From Turritopsis dohrnii (lineage: Eukaryota > Cnidaria > Hydrozoa > Anthoathecata > Oceaniidae), in contig BQMF02000261.1 in assembly GCA_027922465.2 (NCBI GenBank), forward strand, positions 434,001 to 498,000: 64,000 bases of DNA, in the 5' to 3' direction. Each line of letters opens with the position of its first letter. Position 1 is the first letter of the stretch. Positions 1 to 12,404 of this stretch are shown here, one piece after another. The position numbers and the translations under genes were made by a program. Below the pieces are notes generated by a model that was given only the letters and a program-made list of their open reading frames with translations, did no database searches and was not told where the DNA came from.

Positions 1-1108
1 CACCATTCGGAAAGTTTTGTGAGATTATCGTTAACATATTGTCACGTGATATACACAACGTTGATATTCGTGATTTTAAAAGTCGTATTGACATTGGGGA
101 CGAGATTTAAGAGGTAAATCTTTTTCTCTTCTGTAGATTTTAAAATACTTACAATATTTTTATGGACAATTTGGAAACATGTGTGTGGAAGAAAATGTAA
201 AGCGAGCGTGTATAAAAGTATTCAATAAAAGTTCCAAAAATGTGCGCGTCTTTATCTAAAGTACCGGGGAAGAATTGAACAATGACTAACACTAAAAAAA
301 TAATGTATTCAGTATCACCAAATTTGGGCATACTGGTCGAACATTCTTTTCTATACTTGAAGGTCGTGGTTTTGTCGAACATAAAAGATCTTATATCTAA
401 TTAGATTTTGGGCTTGAACAAAAGGAGAAATTCCCCAAAATGGTATTGTACTTGACTTTCTCGTTTGAAACAAAGTACTCGGAATTAAAATTATGGTTAT
501 GGCTGCAATTAATCCAATTTTTAGGGTGATATATTTATCTGTAAAAATTCTAATGATCATATCTCAATAGTTTAATTGGCTTTTTCAATTATCTCCATAA
601 TACAACTGACATTACGTAGTGCTTACTTGCTGTGAGGTTAACAAAAACCATTCCCCACTGTCTTATGGAGAATGTTAGTTTCGTTCATCAGACGCTTTCA
701 TTTATCCATTGAGATAACTTTAATTTCTGAGTTCGTTCTGGTAGTTTTATGAAACATTACGGAGATAATGAATGATTGTGACAAAACATCTCACTTTCAC
801 TTCATCACTCTGTTAGGAAGCTCTTGTAAGATGATGGAAACTTAATGGCGAGAAATCACAAAACATGATGTGTTAAACATTGTTAGTTAAATAATTTCAG
901 CTACTCACTGAGAAAACTTGTGGAGGAGAACATTACTTAACGTAAAAAAACAACTTAATGAAATTCTCCTTCGTCGCAGTGAATTTGACAATCATTAATA
1001 ATTGCTTTGAATTAAATAAAATCGGTGTTCCCTTTCGGAGTAATCGGTGTCACCTTTATTGTTTTCATTAGCGTCACTTCGTTCGCGTGTCAACACAATT
1101 CTGTACGT
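1..1108. other. AT-rich stretch, no gene seen
   Basis: No open frame with recognisable protein features and no clear TIR pair or tandem array was found. The stretch lies downstream of the inferred last exon of the first LRR-EGF gene, so its right edge probably contains that gene's 3' UTR. Confidence 0.5.
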
Positions 1109-4100
1109 CTATCGCAATGACTCCAGGTCGGATTCGTTCTTTAAAACAGACATTTCGAAGTCAACGTATACCATGTGATTTTGCTCAGTATCGAAATCAA
1201 ATTCGTAATTTCCATCGTTCGTTTCGCTTTCTGTGTCAGAATCTCGAGCGATGTCGTGTTTCTCGTGCTCTTCATCGTTTCTTTCAATTTCATCGTTTCT
1301 TTGGACTTGCATTACGTCATCGCGAACGTCATCGTACTCTTCATCTTGTTTCATCTAGAAGATCAAAAAGTTCACGTTAAATCAGACGTTTTTAGCGCTA
1401 AAAGAAAAAACCGTTTGTTTAATTTTTTCATAAAGCAGTAAGTGTGACCACGCAACATGGGCTTTTGATAGCAAACCATAAAATGTTATTTGAATAGCGT
1501 TACAAAGCTAGAAGGACGAAAGAAAAAAAACAACAAAAATTGTTACAGTAACGTTAAGAAAAAAACAACAAAAAAAAAAAAAAAAAAAACAAAAAAAACG
1601 AATAACGTTATATAAACTTTGTAACGGTTTGTTATCAAAATCCCCTGGACCATCACAAATGCGAGAAACGTTAGGAAGGGTTAAGAGAATGTACAGTGGA
1701 ACCTCTAATAGCGGCCACTTTGGGGGCCCCAGCTTAGTGGCCGTTGCATTAGAGGTGACCGATGCATGGAGGTTTTATATGAATATACTTTTTTTATCAA
1801 AAAGGCTGGTCAGGATGGGAGGGGCATAAAGAATGATTCATGATCAAAATAAACACAACATTATTGAGCCTAAGTGCTTCAAGTCGTTGTGTGACAAGAT
1901 TCAAAGCACTTACTAAGTCAGCACCACCTAATGTTTCACAAAAGTTGTTCAAATCATCTACAATAGATAAGGCTGCTTGACTTGACTTTATTTTTGTAAA
2001 TAATTATTGTAAATAAAGTAACAATTTTTATTATTTTTACATTCATTTGCTCGCGTAAAGATTTTTTTGAGGTAAAATAAGACATTGGGACAATAGAAAG
2101 TGGCCGTTTGGCCGTTGATTGGAGGTGACCGATGTATGGAGGTTTTTTTATAAGAGTTTGACCATAAATTCGGCAGGGACTTTCTTTTCTGACCGCTTAT
2201 CAGGAGGTGACCGATGTATGGAGGTGACCGTTAATAGAGGTTCCACTGTATGCAAGAAATAAAATGTCTCTTTGACTGAAAGCCATTTTCTAATAAAGAA
2301 ATGCTCTCAGCCTTGAAGCCATTCCCCTTAAAAGAAGGAAATCTTAAATATTTGTTCACATTAAAGAAAACTATTGGACGAATGAATAAGTTGAATGAGT
2401 TTTTTCTGTTACTCGTTGCAGAGAATTTGGATTCAATAAAGTCTGTTGGTCTATTTTCTTTTCATCGACTCCGCATGATTCGCATTTTTGCAATCGTTTG
2501 TGTGACTGGAACGTGTTCGGACGCTCAGTTTCTGCCCAATCAAATTAGTTTTTTACTGATTCATTAACGTCATTTAAGATCTGTATGTTTGCGAGTTCAC
2601 AGGAAGGGAGGCACGCTCTCTTATTGTTTTTGCATCATGGAACAGCCAACATTCATTTGCAGCGTTCTGAATTTTAATCTTAAACATCAAGACAAAGAAC
2701 ACATCGTGTGTGATACTTCAATGTTACCAATGATTATGTCGCATCTATGATATCAGAGAAACTCAAAAATCTCCGATGTCATGTAAGACGTTTTGCGACA
2801 TACATCCTTGGATGAAATTATGCGCTTAAAGAAATGAATTCACAAAATGGCATTACGTAATTTTTATTAATCGAATCACAATGGTGTTGTTGGTTTGGTA
2901 GTAAATAGATAAAAAACAAAAGCAAAAAATAGAGAGCTCGGTTAAGTAGCTCATAATAAAATTATGACGTACTGGCTGGATTGTGTCATAGATCTTTGAG
3001 TTGTTGACATAGACAAGATCCATATATTGTTGGGCCTAAAAGGTAAGATGACCAGCAAGAATTTAAGTACAGACTTCCATTAAAAAGATTATATTTTTGT
3101 AAAGAGAATCCATAGCTTAATACCTGTAACGGTTGGTTGTTATTGTCATGATTAGGTTTCCGATTTGATCTCTAAAGATTGTGAAACCTTCATAATATAG
3201 CAAATTTAAGTCGTTCCTAACTAAGTGCAAGGTAAAAAAGGAATGCTATCTCGATGATCAGAAAGACTAACTTTATCCCTTTTCGTATTTTCAGTACCTC
3301 TCAAGTTGCTTCATTTTTCTACAAACACACATGCACACACACACACCATTATAATCCTAACCTTGCAGCAAATTAAGCCAAGAATGATAATTATCAGTAT
3401 GAAAGTAATGCAGCCAAAACCAGCGGATCCAATATATATGACGTCTTTGTCAACTGATGTTTTTTCGTTAACAAAAACGGTTATCTGTGTTTCACATTTC
3501 TCTCCAGAAAAACCTGATTTGCATTGGCAGATGTACTTATCATTCCCTTCTATGCATGTGGCATTGTTGAAACAGGAGTTTTGTTTGCAAAGTTTCCTAA
3601 GGTCACACGCAGTTCCAAAATAGTTGTCTTCACAACGACAAATAAACGAGTCATTCGCCAGTTCACAAAAACCATTGATACATGGGTCAGGAGAACATGG
3701 TGTGCTTTTGATCTCACAAAGGTTTCCAGTGTAATTTTCTTGGCAGCGACAAACAAACGAGTCATTCGCCAGGTCACAAAAACCATTGATACATGGGTCA
3801 GGAGAACATGATGTACTTTTAATCTCACAAAGGTTTCCTGTGTAATTTTTTTGACAACGACAAACAAAGGAGTCATTCGCCAGTTCACATAAACCATTGA
3901 TACATGGGTCAGGAGAACATGGTGTGCTTTTGATCTCGCAAAGGTTTCCTGTGTAATTTTCTTGGCAACGACAAACAAAGGAGTCATTCGCCAGTTCACA
4001 TAAACCATTGATACATGGGTCAGGAGAACATGGTGTGCTTTTGATCTCGCAAAGGTTTCCTGTGTAATTTTCTTGGCAACGACAAACAAACGAGTCATTC

Positions 4101-5977
4101 GCCAGTTCACATAAACCATTGATACATGGGTCAGGAGAACATGGTGTGCTTTTGACCTCGCAATACTTTCCATGAAATCCTGGCGTGCAGTTGCAAAAAC
4201 TGCCATCAGCTTTAGTTGCGCATATTCCATTGTTTACACAGGGATTGTTGTTGTGGAGATCATTCAGTGAAACGCTTTGTAACCAATGTGGTTGATGACA
4301 TGATCCAAATATTTTCAAGTCCTTTCTAAATGTTAACGCCTTGATGGAGCATGTGCATTCTATTTGACTATTTTGTACTGATAAAAGCGTTAAATTCGGT
4401 AATGCATTGGAGGAAATTTCGATTTCCTTTAAATGTGGGTTTGAATCGGCGAACAAAAATTGCAAATGGCTATCTGTTTTATTGATTCTGATCGATTTAA
4501 GAGGATTTTTGCTTATAACTATCTGATTGCATATTTCTGGAATTAAGTCATCAGTAAGGTATTTCAAATCGTTTGATGAGATATCCAAATTGAATGGCAC
4601 TTGAATCCACCTAAAAGGACTCATAGATAATCCTGATTGGTTGTTATATGTCACGTGTGGATTCATGCTTTTAAATAGTTTATTTCCGTCAAGCTTCAAG
4701 TTCTTCAACCGTGTCAAATTAAAAAATGCATCGTCTTCTATTGTGTGTATGTCATTTCGGCTCAAGTCAAGATAAATCAATTTTGACTGTTTTTGAAATG
4801 TTCGATTTTTAAGCATTCGAATCTGATTTCCTCTAAGAGAAAGTGCTTTAACACCAGGCAATTCATTTAACAGGTCCAAATCTCCATCTAATATGGACAT
4901 GTCACTTAACCATAACCTATTCAAGTTTGGTAGATGTGTCAAACGTAAATGTTTTGCTAAACCATGGTTATAGTTTAACTCCAAATCATTTAATTCGGTA
5001 AGGTTAAAAAGTTGCAGACGTTGCATGTTAACATTCACCAAGTGTAAAGTTTTCAAAGTTGAAAACCTGTTAAACTCATCACCCGTCCAATGAGATAAAT
5101 TATTGCCATAGAAAAATATTTGAGTTAAATGTATATTTTCGATGTACTGTAAGAAGTCTTTTGGTAGTTTTGTGTTGAGAAGTTCAATCTTTCGAAGTGT
5201 CATCGGAAATTGAATACTGTTTAATGTATTGAGGTCAGTGCCTGTTAAGGTTAAACTTGAAAGTTTTGTTAAGTTTTTTAGAGTGAGATTACCTGACATT
5301 TTGCTGTACTGCAAATCCAGTGATTCCAACCCATGAAGGAACTGTAGAAATGACAAATCAATGTTGGCTTTGTTGTGTGTTATCGCAAACGTTGTCAAGG
5401 ATTGCAAATGAATAAATGGGTCGCTATGAATCTTCTGTATCCAACTTAATACAATCGAGAGACTCTTCAATTTTGGGAGATCTTTAAAAACGACAAAAAG
5501 GTCAGGTTCCTGGATTCCACTTATTTGCAATGTTTCAAGATTTTCATTTGAAAATGAGTGATCATATATTCTTTTCAAAGATGGTGACGATATCGAAATT
5601 GTCTGAATGACTGGCAATCCCTTAAATGTTCCATTGGCAATTTGTTCAATCGGTGAAATCAAAGCGAGGCTACTAAGCTTGGGCAAGTTTTCAAACATCA
5701 ACGGGGAAAGATATTTTAGTTTCCCTCCAGAAATAGTAATGGACGTAATGGATGGTGATTCCACGAAAGATGATCCATTTATGTCCGCTAATTGATCATA
5801 ATTGATGTTAAGTGATTTTGTTGCAGTAGGGAAACTGTCGGGCAATCGTGTCTCATTGCTGCTATAACAGGTGACTGATGTTCCAAGGCAGTGACACGTT
5901 ACAGGACATGCTTTCGAAGAGGATTCTGAAGTCAATATTATCAATAAGGTGACCAAATGGAACCAAATCATGTTCAT
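1109..5977 (-). CDS. LRR-EGF type-I transmembrane receptor, copy 1 (four exons)
   Basis: Inferred CDS is complement(join(1109..1354, 2973..3035, 3124..3171, 3362..5977)), 990 aa. The first exon (872 codons) has an N-terminal signal peptide, an LRRNT Cys cluster (about residues 24-40), many leucine-rich repeats, an LRRCT with a C-T-C motif (about 540-575), seven EGF domains (about 576-825) and a TM helix (about 840-862). Three cytoplasmic exons follow, all phase 0 with GT-AG sites: 16 codons, 21 codons, and a terminal 81 codons rich in Asp/Glu. The tail has several tyrosines, including EEYDDV and MVYVDF. The 21-codon exon and the final residues (SDLESLR-stop) match the equivalent exons of copy 2 at 14620-17670, which supports the splicing. 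It is probably a cell-surface receptor; the ligand is unknown. The 1.6-kb last intron contains a MITE. The ectodomain is very confident; the terminal exon assignment is an inference. Confidence 0.82.
1694..2248. mobile_element. pogo/Tigger-like MITE with TA target duplication
   Basis: The element begins CAGTGGAACCTCTAATAGCG and ends with the inverted form AGAGGTTCCACTG, flanked by TA on both sides (1692-1693 and 2249-2250). The inner flanks carry several copies of a GGTGACCGATGTATGGAGG-type motif. TIRs beginning CAGTGGAACC with a TA duplication are typical of pogo-like Tc1/mariner relatives. There is no coding capacity. It lies in the last intron of the first LRR-EGF gene. Confidence 0.75.
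3600..4155 (-). repeat. Five near-identical 111-bp EGF-coding tandem repeats
   Basis: Five consecutive 37-codon units, each encoding C-S-P-D-P-C-I-N-G-[LF]-C and ending in a Y-x-G-x-x-C-x-[IL]-[KR] stretch, differ at only a few residues. The paralogue at 15640-15865 has only two such units. This indicates recent expansion by unequal exchange inside the coding sequence. Confidence 0.9.
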
Positions 5978-8365
5978 CTAAAATATGCAAAAATGAATCA
6001 CAAAACAAAGGCTTTAAAAATTTTGATGACCGTATCAACAAGAACCGAAATTTACATAATTTCATTGGCTAATACAGGAAAACTATTAAAATGCGCTGTT
6101 TTGATTGGTTAACAAATTCGGAAAACATTGAAACTCCTCACTGCATAGCTTATCATAAAATCGCTTTTCCATTTTTCAAACATTACTTAACAATTTGTAG
6201 TTTCCAAGTCATGTAATGTTACATAGAGTCCACACTCTATTAAGTTTCTTTGCTTCAATAAGTTCTGTATGTGAAAGTGTTTAATGCTATTTATCAAATA
6301 ATTCTTCTGGAAACAAGATGTGCTCCATACACTTCAAGTATTCATCTGCTGCTTGGTTTTGTGAGGGTCCATTTAAGTCAACAAAACAAAATTTCTTTTA
6401 ATAGACATCTGTTCTTTAAATTTACTTTTATGATGTTAGTTTTTTAGTTTAAACCGTGTTTAAACCGTAACTTGCCGATCCCGTAATGTTATTATCTCCT
6501 TAATACATAATACAACTGCCACAATGTAATGAAAAAAACCCAACAAACTTTGAGAATGCCTTCATAAGACAATAGATTGATAAACAAGCACTTGAAGTAA
6601 TCCCAAAGCACGTTATTTGTAGCATTGCATTGTAGTAATTTTGTTCAGTATACAGGAGATAATTGCATTCAGGAAAAGGAGAAAAAACATCAGAAACTCG
6701 TTTATATTTTAAGGTAAAACGTTGTTGTGTTATTAGCGGTGAAAATCTCTGGTGTTGGAGTTTTCCAAAATGCGTCATTGATAAGATATTACGAGACATA
6801 TTGCTCAGACGATATTGCCATGACAACAGATTTAATTAGATGATTGGCTCATGAGCATGATGCTTAGAAACTTTACATTGCTTTAAGTCAACCTCGATCC
6901 TAGGGCTTTTTCTTGATTCACACTCGTGGAGAAAACGCAGAGGTATAAGCAACAACAAGCACTGAATGAATGAATGAATGAAACACAAAATGAATGAAAG
7001 AAGGAAAGTAACGAAGGAGAATGGCGCATGCGGTAAAACCAGAACATCAAAATTTTTCGATATTTTGTTTTGTCTGTTGCATGAAAAATGACCTTGCATA
7101 CTTGCGAACAAGAAAAATCACGCGTTGTCAAGCGAAACAAACAAATGATTGTTAATATCAGTTTTTTCATGGCCTTCATAACTGGAGACGGATACAGACA
7201 TAGTCAACTCTGTGGAGGAGTACACTGTCACGAATTATTGTTTAGTAATTGTACGTTTTTCTTTTCTTCTCATAATAACTTAACTCTCCTCCAGAAAGTT
7301 TATTATCTTCAAACACAGAACTTGCTTGACGCACAGGCTCATAAAAAGTATGACAACGAAAGTCAATTAGTTTATATCTCTAGGAGAAGCAGTAACATTA
7401 TTATTTGAACACACATCTAATAATTTAAATGGAAATACAGGCTTGGTTGTTGCATTTTTAAATTCAAGACATACCTTCTTTACTCCGTGTCTTCCTCATA
7501 AACCTTTTCTTTATTCAGAGTTTCTTGCAACAACTTACCTTTCTACAAACCTTTTTAACTTTAAATAAATAGAGGTATTATCTGTGGTAAAAGAACTTTT
7601 TAAATACGTCACTTTCGAGCCTTGCAAACGTCATCTTATTTCTAATCTTATAATCCCCCTTTTTTAACGAAAATCACCTTATTAAGATGTTCAAAAAAAC
7701 AACAAAAACAATCTCTTGAAGTAGTGATGCCATCTTTAAAGTGAACTGTGACAGACAGTGAATACTGAAAAGTACATGGTCATTACTTACCCAGTGGCCA
7801 AAATCGTCAAAAAACTACTGCGATAAAGAGGATTATTATTGACATATTGTGTATATTTCTATAGAAATGCACTCCTTCCCAGTGATTTATCAACGCATTT
7901 GCCCACGCATTTGCAAACTATCCCAGTAACGCGTATCAACCGTTATGTTGGAACCACAATGGTAGCTAAGCCTGATAAGGAAGATGCTCTCAGAGGAGCT
8001 ATTACTGGTCGCAGGTCGGCGGGGCTGAAGAGCTAATGATTACGGATGGAAGCCTAATGACCAGTAACCAGCTTCCAAGGTTGCGAGTAAAGGACCATGT
8101 CACATATCACATATATATGCTAATTGGACATATATCTATAAAAAACAAACACACAAAATTTCATCGGAACTGATCATGTACTGAAAAGGATAATAAAGTC
8201 TTATGACAGTTGTCTGATAAAGTCTTATGACAGTTGTCTGATAAACGTAAATCAGCAGTTTCCTAGAAGGGATTCTCCATTTTAGAAGGGAATCTCCATT
8301 TGTAGCTCAATATATTAAATCTTATTTATCAAAGATTTGGTTGCCTTGGTTCCATAAGACATAAT
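5978..8365. other. Intergenic DNA upstream of receptor copy 1
   Basis: The part next to 5978 is presumably the receptor promoter and 5' UTR. A short (TGAA)n microsatellite lies at about 6963-6996 and a tandem duplication of about 24 bp at about 8190-8240. No gene could be supported. Confidence 0.4.
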
Positions 8366-8369
8366 CATT

Positions 8370-8412
<43 letters not shown>

Positions 8413-8732
8413 TTTGTTTACCAATTTATTTAATGTTGGTTTTACAATAACTAACTAATCTACACCAACTAAAATGGAACATAAAAGGACAATATGAATA
8501 ATAGAAAAATATGACAATATTATAACCTACAAATATTACAGGCGCAAAGTTCCAACAGATTAAGGGATTTAATAGAACGTTTAAAGGCCTCCACAGAAGG
8601 TTTGGATTTTACACAATCTAGTAGGGTATTCCACAGAAGACTACCTCTAAAAGCAAACGATTGCGTACCAAAGCGACTAGACCTTGCTGCTGGTAATACA
8701 AGTAGATTTTGATTACGCAGATCATATCGCAA
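8366..8732 (-). pseudogene. 3' end of a CR1/L2-like LINE with (TAAA)n tail
   Basis: On the minus strand, 8732-8520 encodes about 70 residues matching the very C-terminal end of non-LTR reverse transcriptase ORFs. It has an N-terminal RYDLRN, then FRGSLLWN and a terminal basic SIK motif. About 100 bp further along lies a (TAAA)n run of about 13 units (TTTA on the plus strand, about 8367-8415), the expected LINE 3' tail. It is a 5'-truncated dead copy. Confidence 0.75.
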
Positions 8733-9362
8733 GGACTTAATATAGTAAGTTACATACTTTTCATCAAAATGGAAATGATTTTATTAATTTCAAGACAGTA
8801 TGTCGAGGAACGCCATTGTTCTTCTGATTTAAAAAAACGACAATATTTGCCAGTGCTGTAAGATCCATAAAGAATAAAAAAGTCTATATAACTTCCCTGT
8901 TTTATATTCAAACATAGCAGTTTTAACGTGAACAAGACAATGTGTCAAAACGCCACTGATAGTTTCACAATCATTTGAAATTTGGGAACTGAAACAAATC
9001 AAACTTTAGTAATCGTGTATTTTAGGTTTTCAGTTGCAGAAAAAAATTTATTCTCTACTTTTCATTCTTGCTTGCAGTGTGTTAAGATGGTGGTGTGAAG
9101 GTGGTAAGTCTTTTCTTTATAACAATTCTGTCAATGTGAAAATTATTCCCTGTAAACACAAGAGAGTTTTATGATTTTTGTTTATATTCAATTAATCCAG
9201 AACTGCAGAAAGAGTTCAGAATACAATCTGCATCATCGATAAACGTGTTAGATGTCAGGCTTGGAAGATTTGTTGTTAGTAATTGGTGAAAGTCAAAGAA
9301 AGCAAAACGATCGTCGCAGAAGGAAGTAATCCTTATCTATCGACCGTGAAGAAGCTGAGACA

Positions 9363-9400
9363 AGTGAGGATTCATCCATCCCAGTGGATGAATCCTCACT
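9363..9400. other. Perfect 16-bp inverted repeat (hairpin)
   Basis: AGTGAGGATTCATCCA (9363-9378) and its exact complement (9385-9400) are separated by 6 nt. A partial extra copy of the GATGGATGA theme follows immediately. It could be a cruciform-forming site or the relic of a MITE end; its role is unknown. Confidence 0.8.
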
Positions 9401-10025
9401 GGGATGGATGATGATGGATGAACTCCAACTAGGAGTTGTTGAAAAATCACTGCGAAGGAGTGCATTTCTATAGAAATATACACGGTATTTCAATGAAAAT
9501 GCTCTTCATTGCAGTGACTTTTGTATAATTTGTACAATCAAAATTTCCGTGATGAAGTAATGTTCTGGTTTGTTTTCGTAAAAAAAATTTTTTATCAAGA
9601 TAAATAGGTTTATTTCAATCCTCATCATCTTGTAATTACAACGCATAAGTAAAAGAATTATAAATACGAAAGCTTGTTAAGGCAAGACTTTTAAAACGTC
9701 ATTCATTCTCCTTCCCATTGCTTCTTGATGTTTTCATACAAAGAGTGCCAAATGTTTTGCATTCTACATTACCTTCTTTGGAGAATCGCAATGTTTGACG
9801 TAGTGATTGAAATATTTCTGCTGTTTTGTTGTTATTTTAGCATCTTGTGAACTTCAAATCCTGATAATCAGTTATTCTTCTTTTTGTCTCACCACTCTCT
9901 ATATCATGTTTTGACATGTTAGCATTTATGATTCCATTGGCTGTCATTGAAGTTCTCCTTTTTATATTTGAGAGAAATAAGGTCTATATTCTCGTGGATA
10001 TAGGCAAAACAACAAAACTACTTCT

Positions 10026-10259
10026 GGGTCTGTTACAAAAGTATCAGCATTTTGTCCATCCGACACGATAACTGTTTGTTTCAATATTTTTTGACTATCA
10101 TTCTTGTAGAAATCATGTTTTAGAATTTTGTAAAGTCTATTCTAATATACTTTCGAAAAACGTTTGCTTGATATTGTATCATAAACTTACTGTTTTTTAT
10201 ATAGCCATAAGAATCGATTTGTCCGCCCGACATAAAACAAGTACTTTTGTAACAGACCC
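10026..10259. mobile_element. MITE with GGGTCTGTTAC termini, 4-bp duplication TTCT
   Basis: The 18-bp perfect TIRs GGGTCTGTTACAAAAGTA and TACTTTTGTAACAGACCC bound a 234-bp element. The flanks are TTCT at 10022-10025 and again at 10260-10263. A second copy in opposite orientation lies at 27125-27345 with its own 4-bp duplication. It has no coding capacity. Confidence 0.88.
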
Positions 10260-11840
10260 TTCTGTAATGAATGGTTCTAAAATTATTAGCCTCGTTCTTT
10301 CGTAGTAATTTATACAGTTTCTAAAAGCAATTTCACAGATTGTGAATCGTAGTAGCCAATTCACCTACGCTTCGCAGCCTATGAAATTGTCAGTCGGATA
10401 CAAGTACCGATATTAGTAGTATTAATATTAGTAATCTGCAGTTCTTTTTAAACATTATTCATTGCGCTAATAAACCATAATAAATTATTGGTTAATATTT
10501 TTTCTTGCTTGTACACAACAACATTCTTGGAAGGAGAAAAAAGCTGAATTCTTTTAAGTCTTATATACCCATACCGTATTCTCTCGAATGGGAGCCGCGG
10601 CTTCTGTTTGTTTTTGTGGCTTCTATTCAAGGGCGGCTACTGTTAACTTTACATTGCACTTGAATTTATGAAACCACCACAGTGAATTTACGGTATTCTC
10701 TTTTCACTTTCTTTTGGATCAGACATGTTTATGAAAGATATGTAAAGCTTCTTTTGCGAATTGTCAAATATTTTTATGTTGCTACAAAAAGCTATTGGAC
10801 AGGTAAAATATTTGCCTATATGAATTGTTGGTGATTTCAACTGCAGAAACATAAGTTTGGACTCATAAACTACCGTATACAATGATAATCCATATGCGAT
10901 TGATTTTATTTTCAGTAACAAAATAATGCAGTTGTCTGATTTAGTACTTGATTCACCTCATGGAAAAAGTGATTATCTTGTCGATGTAATTGTTATATCA
11001 ACTTTTGAATGAGATGTAATTAACATACATAACATACACAAGTTTGGAGTAAAAAAAATTATTGGAAAAAGTCGTGACATTGGAAGATATGTAGACATCA
11101 TTCAAATGGAAAATTAATGAACGCAAGACTTGCTTTATGCCAGGATAAAACCCACGACACTAGAGCCTTCACAAGCATTATGATTTCTGCATTCGTCATT
11201 CAACTCTAAACAACTCTGACATTCTATTGTAACACGTTTATAAAGGTCATGTTTTATAAGTTTCCCAAAAGTGTCTGAGTTACAGTCGTATAACGTTTTA
11301 GTTAATCCAAATTATTAGCGGTTATTTCTACCCCAATGCAATTGTCAGGCATATTAAAGTTGATAACGAAATAAGCTTGAATAAGGTGGCTCACAATTTA
11401 AAGTGAGCTCGAGAAAGGATTACCTGACTGTCATGTGCATCATGTAAACGAATGCTATAATTTTATCGAAACTTCGCTTCACAAGCATAAACGTTGTGTT
11501 GTAGATCAAATCAAAAACATTAAAATAACATAATAATTAATTAGAAAAACTTAATTAATCCGATTAAAATTACGTTTTCAGAATTTGTTTATGATTTCAT
11601 TAATCTTTTCGATTCTTAACTCGATATCCCAAACAATATTTTACGGAAGCCTATTGCTGCCTCATTTTCAAGCTAACTTTTCGTTGTCTATTGCGCAATA
11701 GCACGATCATGTTACACAATAAGCGACTTGTTAGGCGGAACGTCACAACATAATTGAATGGATATTGTGCAATAAGTAAGTTGCTCTTGTGCAGCAACAA
11801 TAGCTGTATGAAAGCGCGTTAGTCAAACTATCTTTGGGCC
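10260..11840. other. AT-rich intergenic DNA
   Basis: No supported gene. Short frames here have no domain or codon signal. Confidence 0.4.
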
Positions 11841-12404
11841 ATGGCAAAGCTGCACAAAATTGTGTCAAAATTGTGTGCAAAATTCTGGAGAGGGCTGTAC
11901 ACAAGCAGATCCAACTATCTAGAAAACAATAATTTATTGTCCAAATATCAGTTTGGTTACCGTAAGCTAAGATCAACTGAACTCGCAGCGATACTACTTG
12001 CTGATAATATCCGAAAAAGAGGAGATTCTGAGAATCTTGTCAGTGCAGTTTTCATAGATCTGTCCAAGGCTTTCGATACACTGAGCCATTCAATGCTGTA
12101 GCATAAGTTAAAGTCGTTTGGAATACGTGGTAACGCACACATGTGGTTTAGTGAGTACCTCTTCAATAGAAAGCAGTTCTGCATCGTCGAAAACTGCAAA
12201 TCGGAAATGATGGGTATTACATGTGGTGTCCCACAGGGATCCATCTTAGGCCCCTTGTTATTTTTAATATATTTCAACGATTTTGAACAATGTCTCGAAC
12301 GTACACAAGTCATCAAATTTTCCGATGATGCCGTTATCTACTTTTCCGCAACATCAAAAGTAGAAGTCAATAGTGGAAAAACCAAAGTGGAAACAAGAAT
12401 TTAG
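11841..12404 (+). pseudogene. Non-LTR (LINE) reverse transcriptase fragment
   Basis: One frame runs from 11841 to 12404 and shows the RT core: YQFGYRK with a downstream S-T-E (motif 2a region), FIDLSKAFDT (motif A), GVPQGSILGPLLFLIY (motif B region), and FSDDAVIY where family members have FADD (motif C). A stop at 12099-12101 interrupts it. Upstream of about 11920 the homologous frame is shifted (KILERAV is in another frame). The fragment is truncated at both ends. It is a dead Jockey/CR1-clade-like copy. Confidence 0.88.

Larger units (their letters stand above)
7835..9505. repeat. Possible TIR element flanking a LINE fragment
   Basis: About 50 bp around 7840-7890 (TATTTCTATAGAAATGCACT core) recurs in inverted orientation at about 9430-9490 with roughly 80-90% match. 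The pair could be the ends of an old TIR element into which the LINE tail at 8366-8732 inserted. No target duplication was identified, so the element boundaries are uncertain. Confidence 0.4.

Noticed and set aside
3550..4230. Long alternative frame of 226 codons across the EGF array
   Set aside because: It is a shadow of the repeated 111-bp EGF units in another frame; the main frame has the domain evidence.
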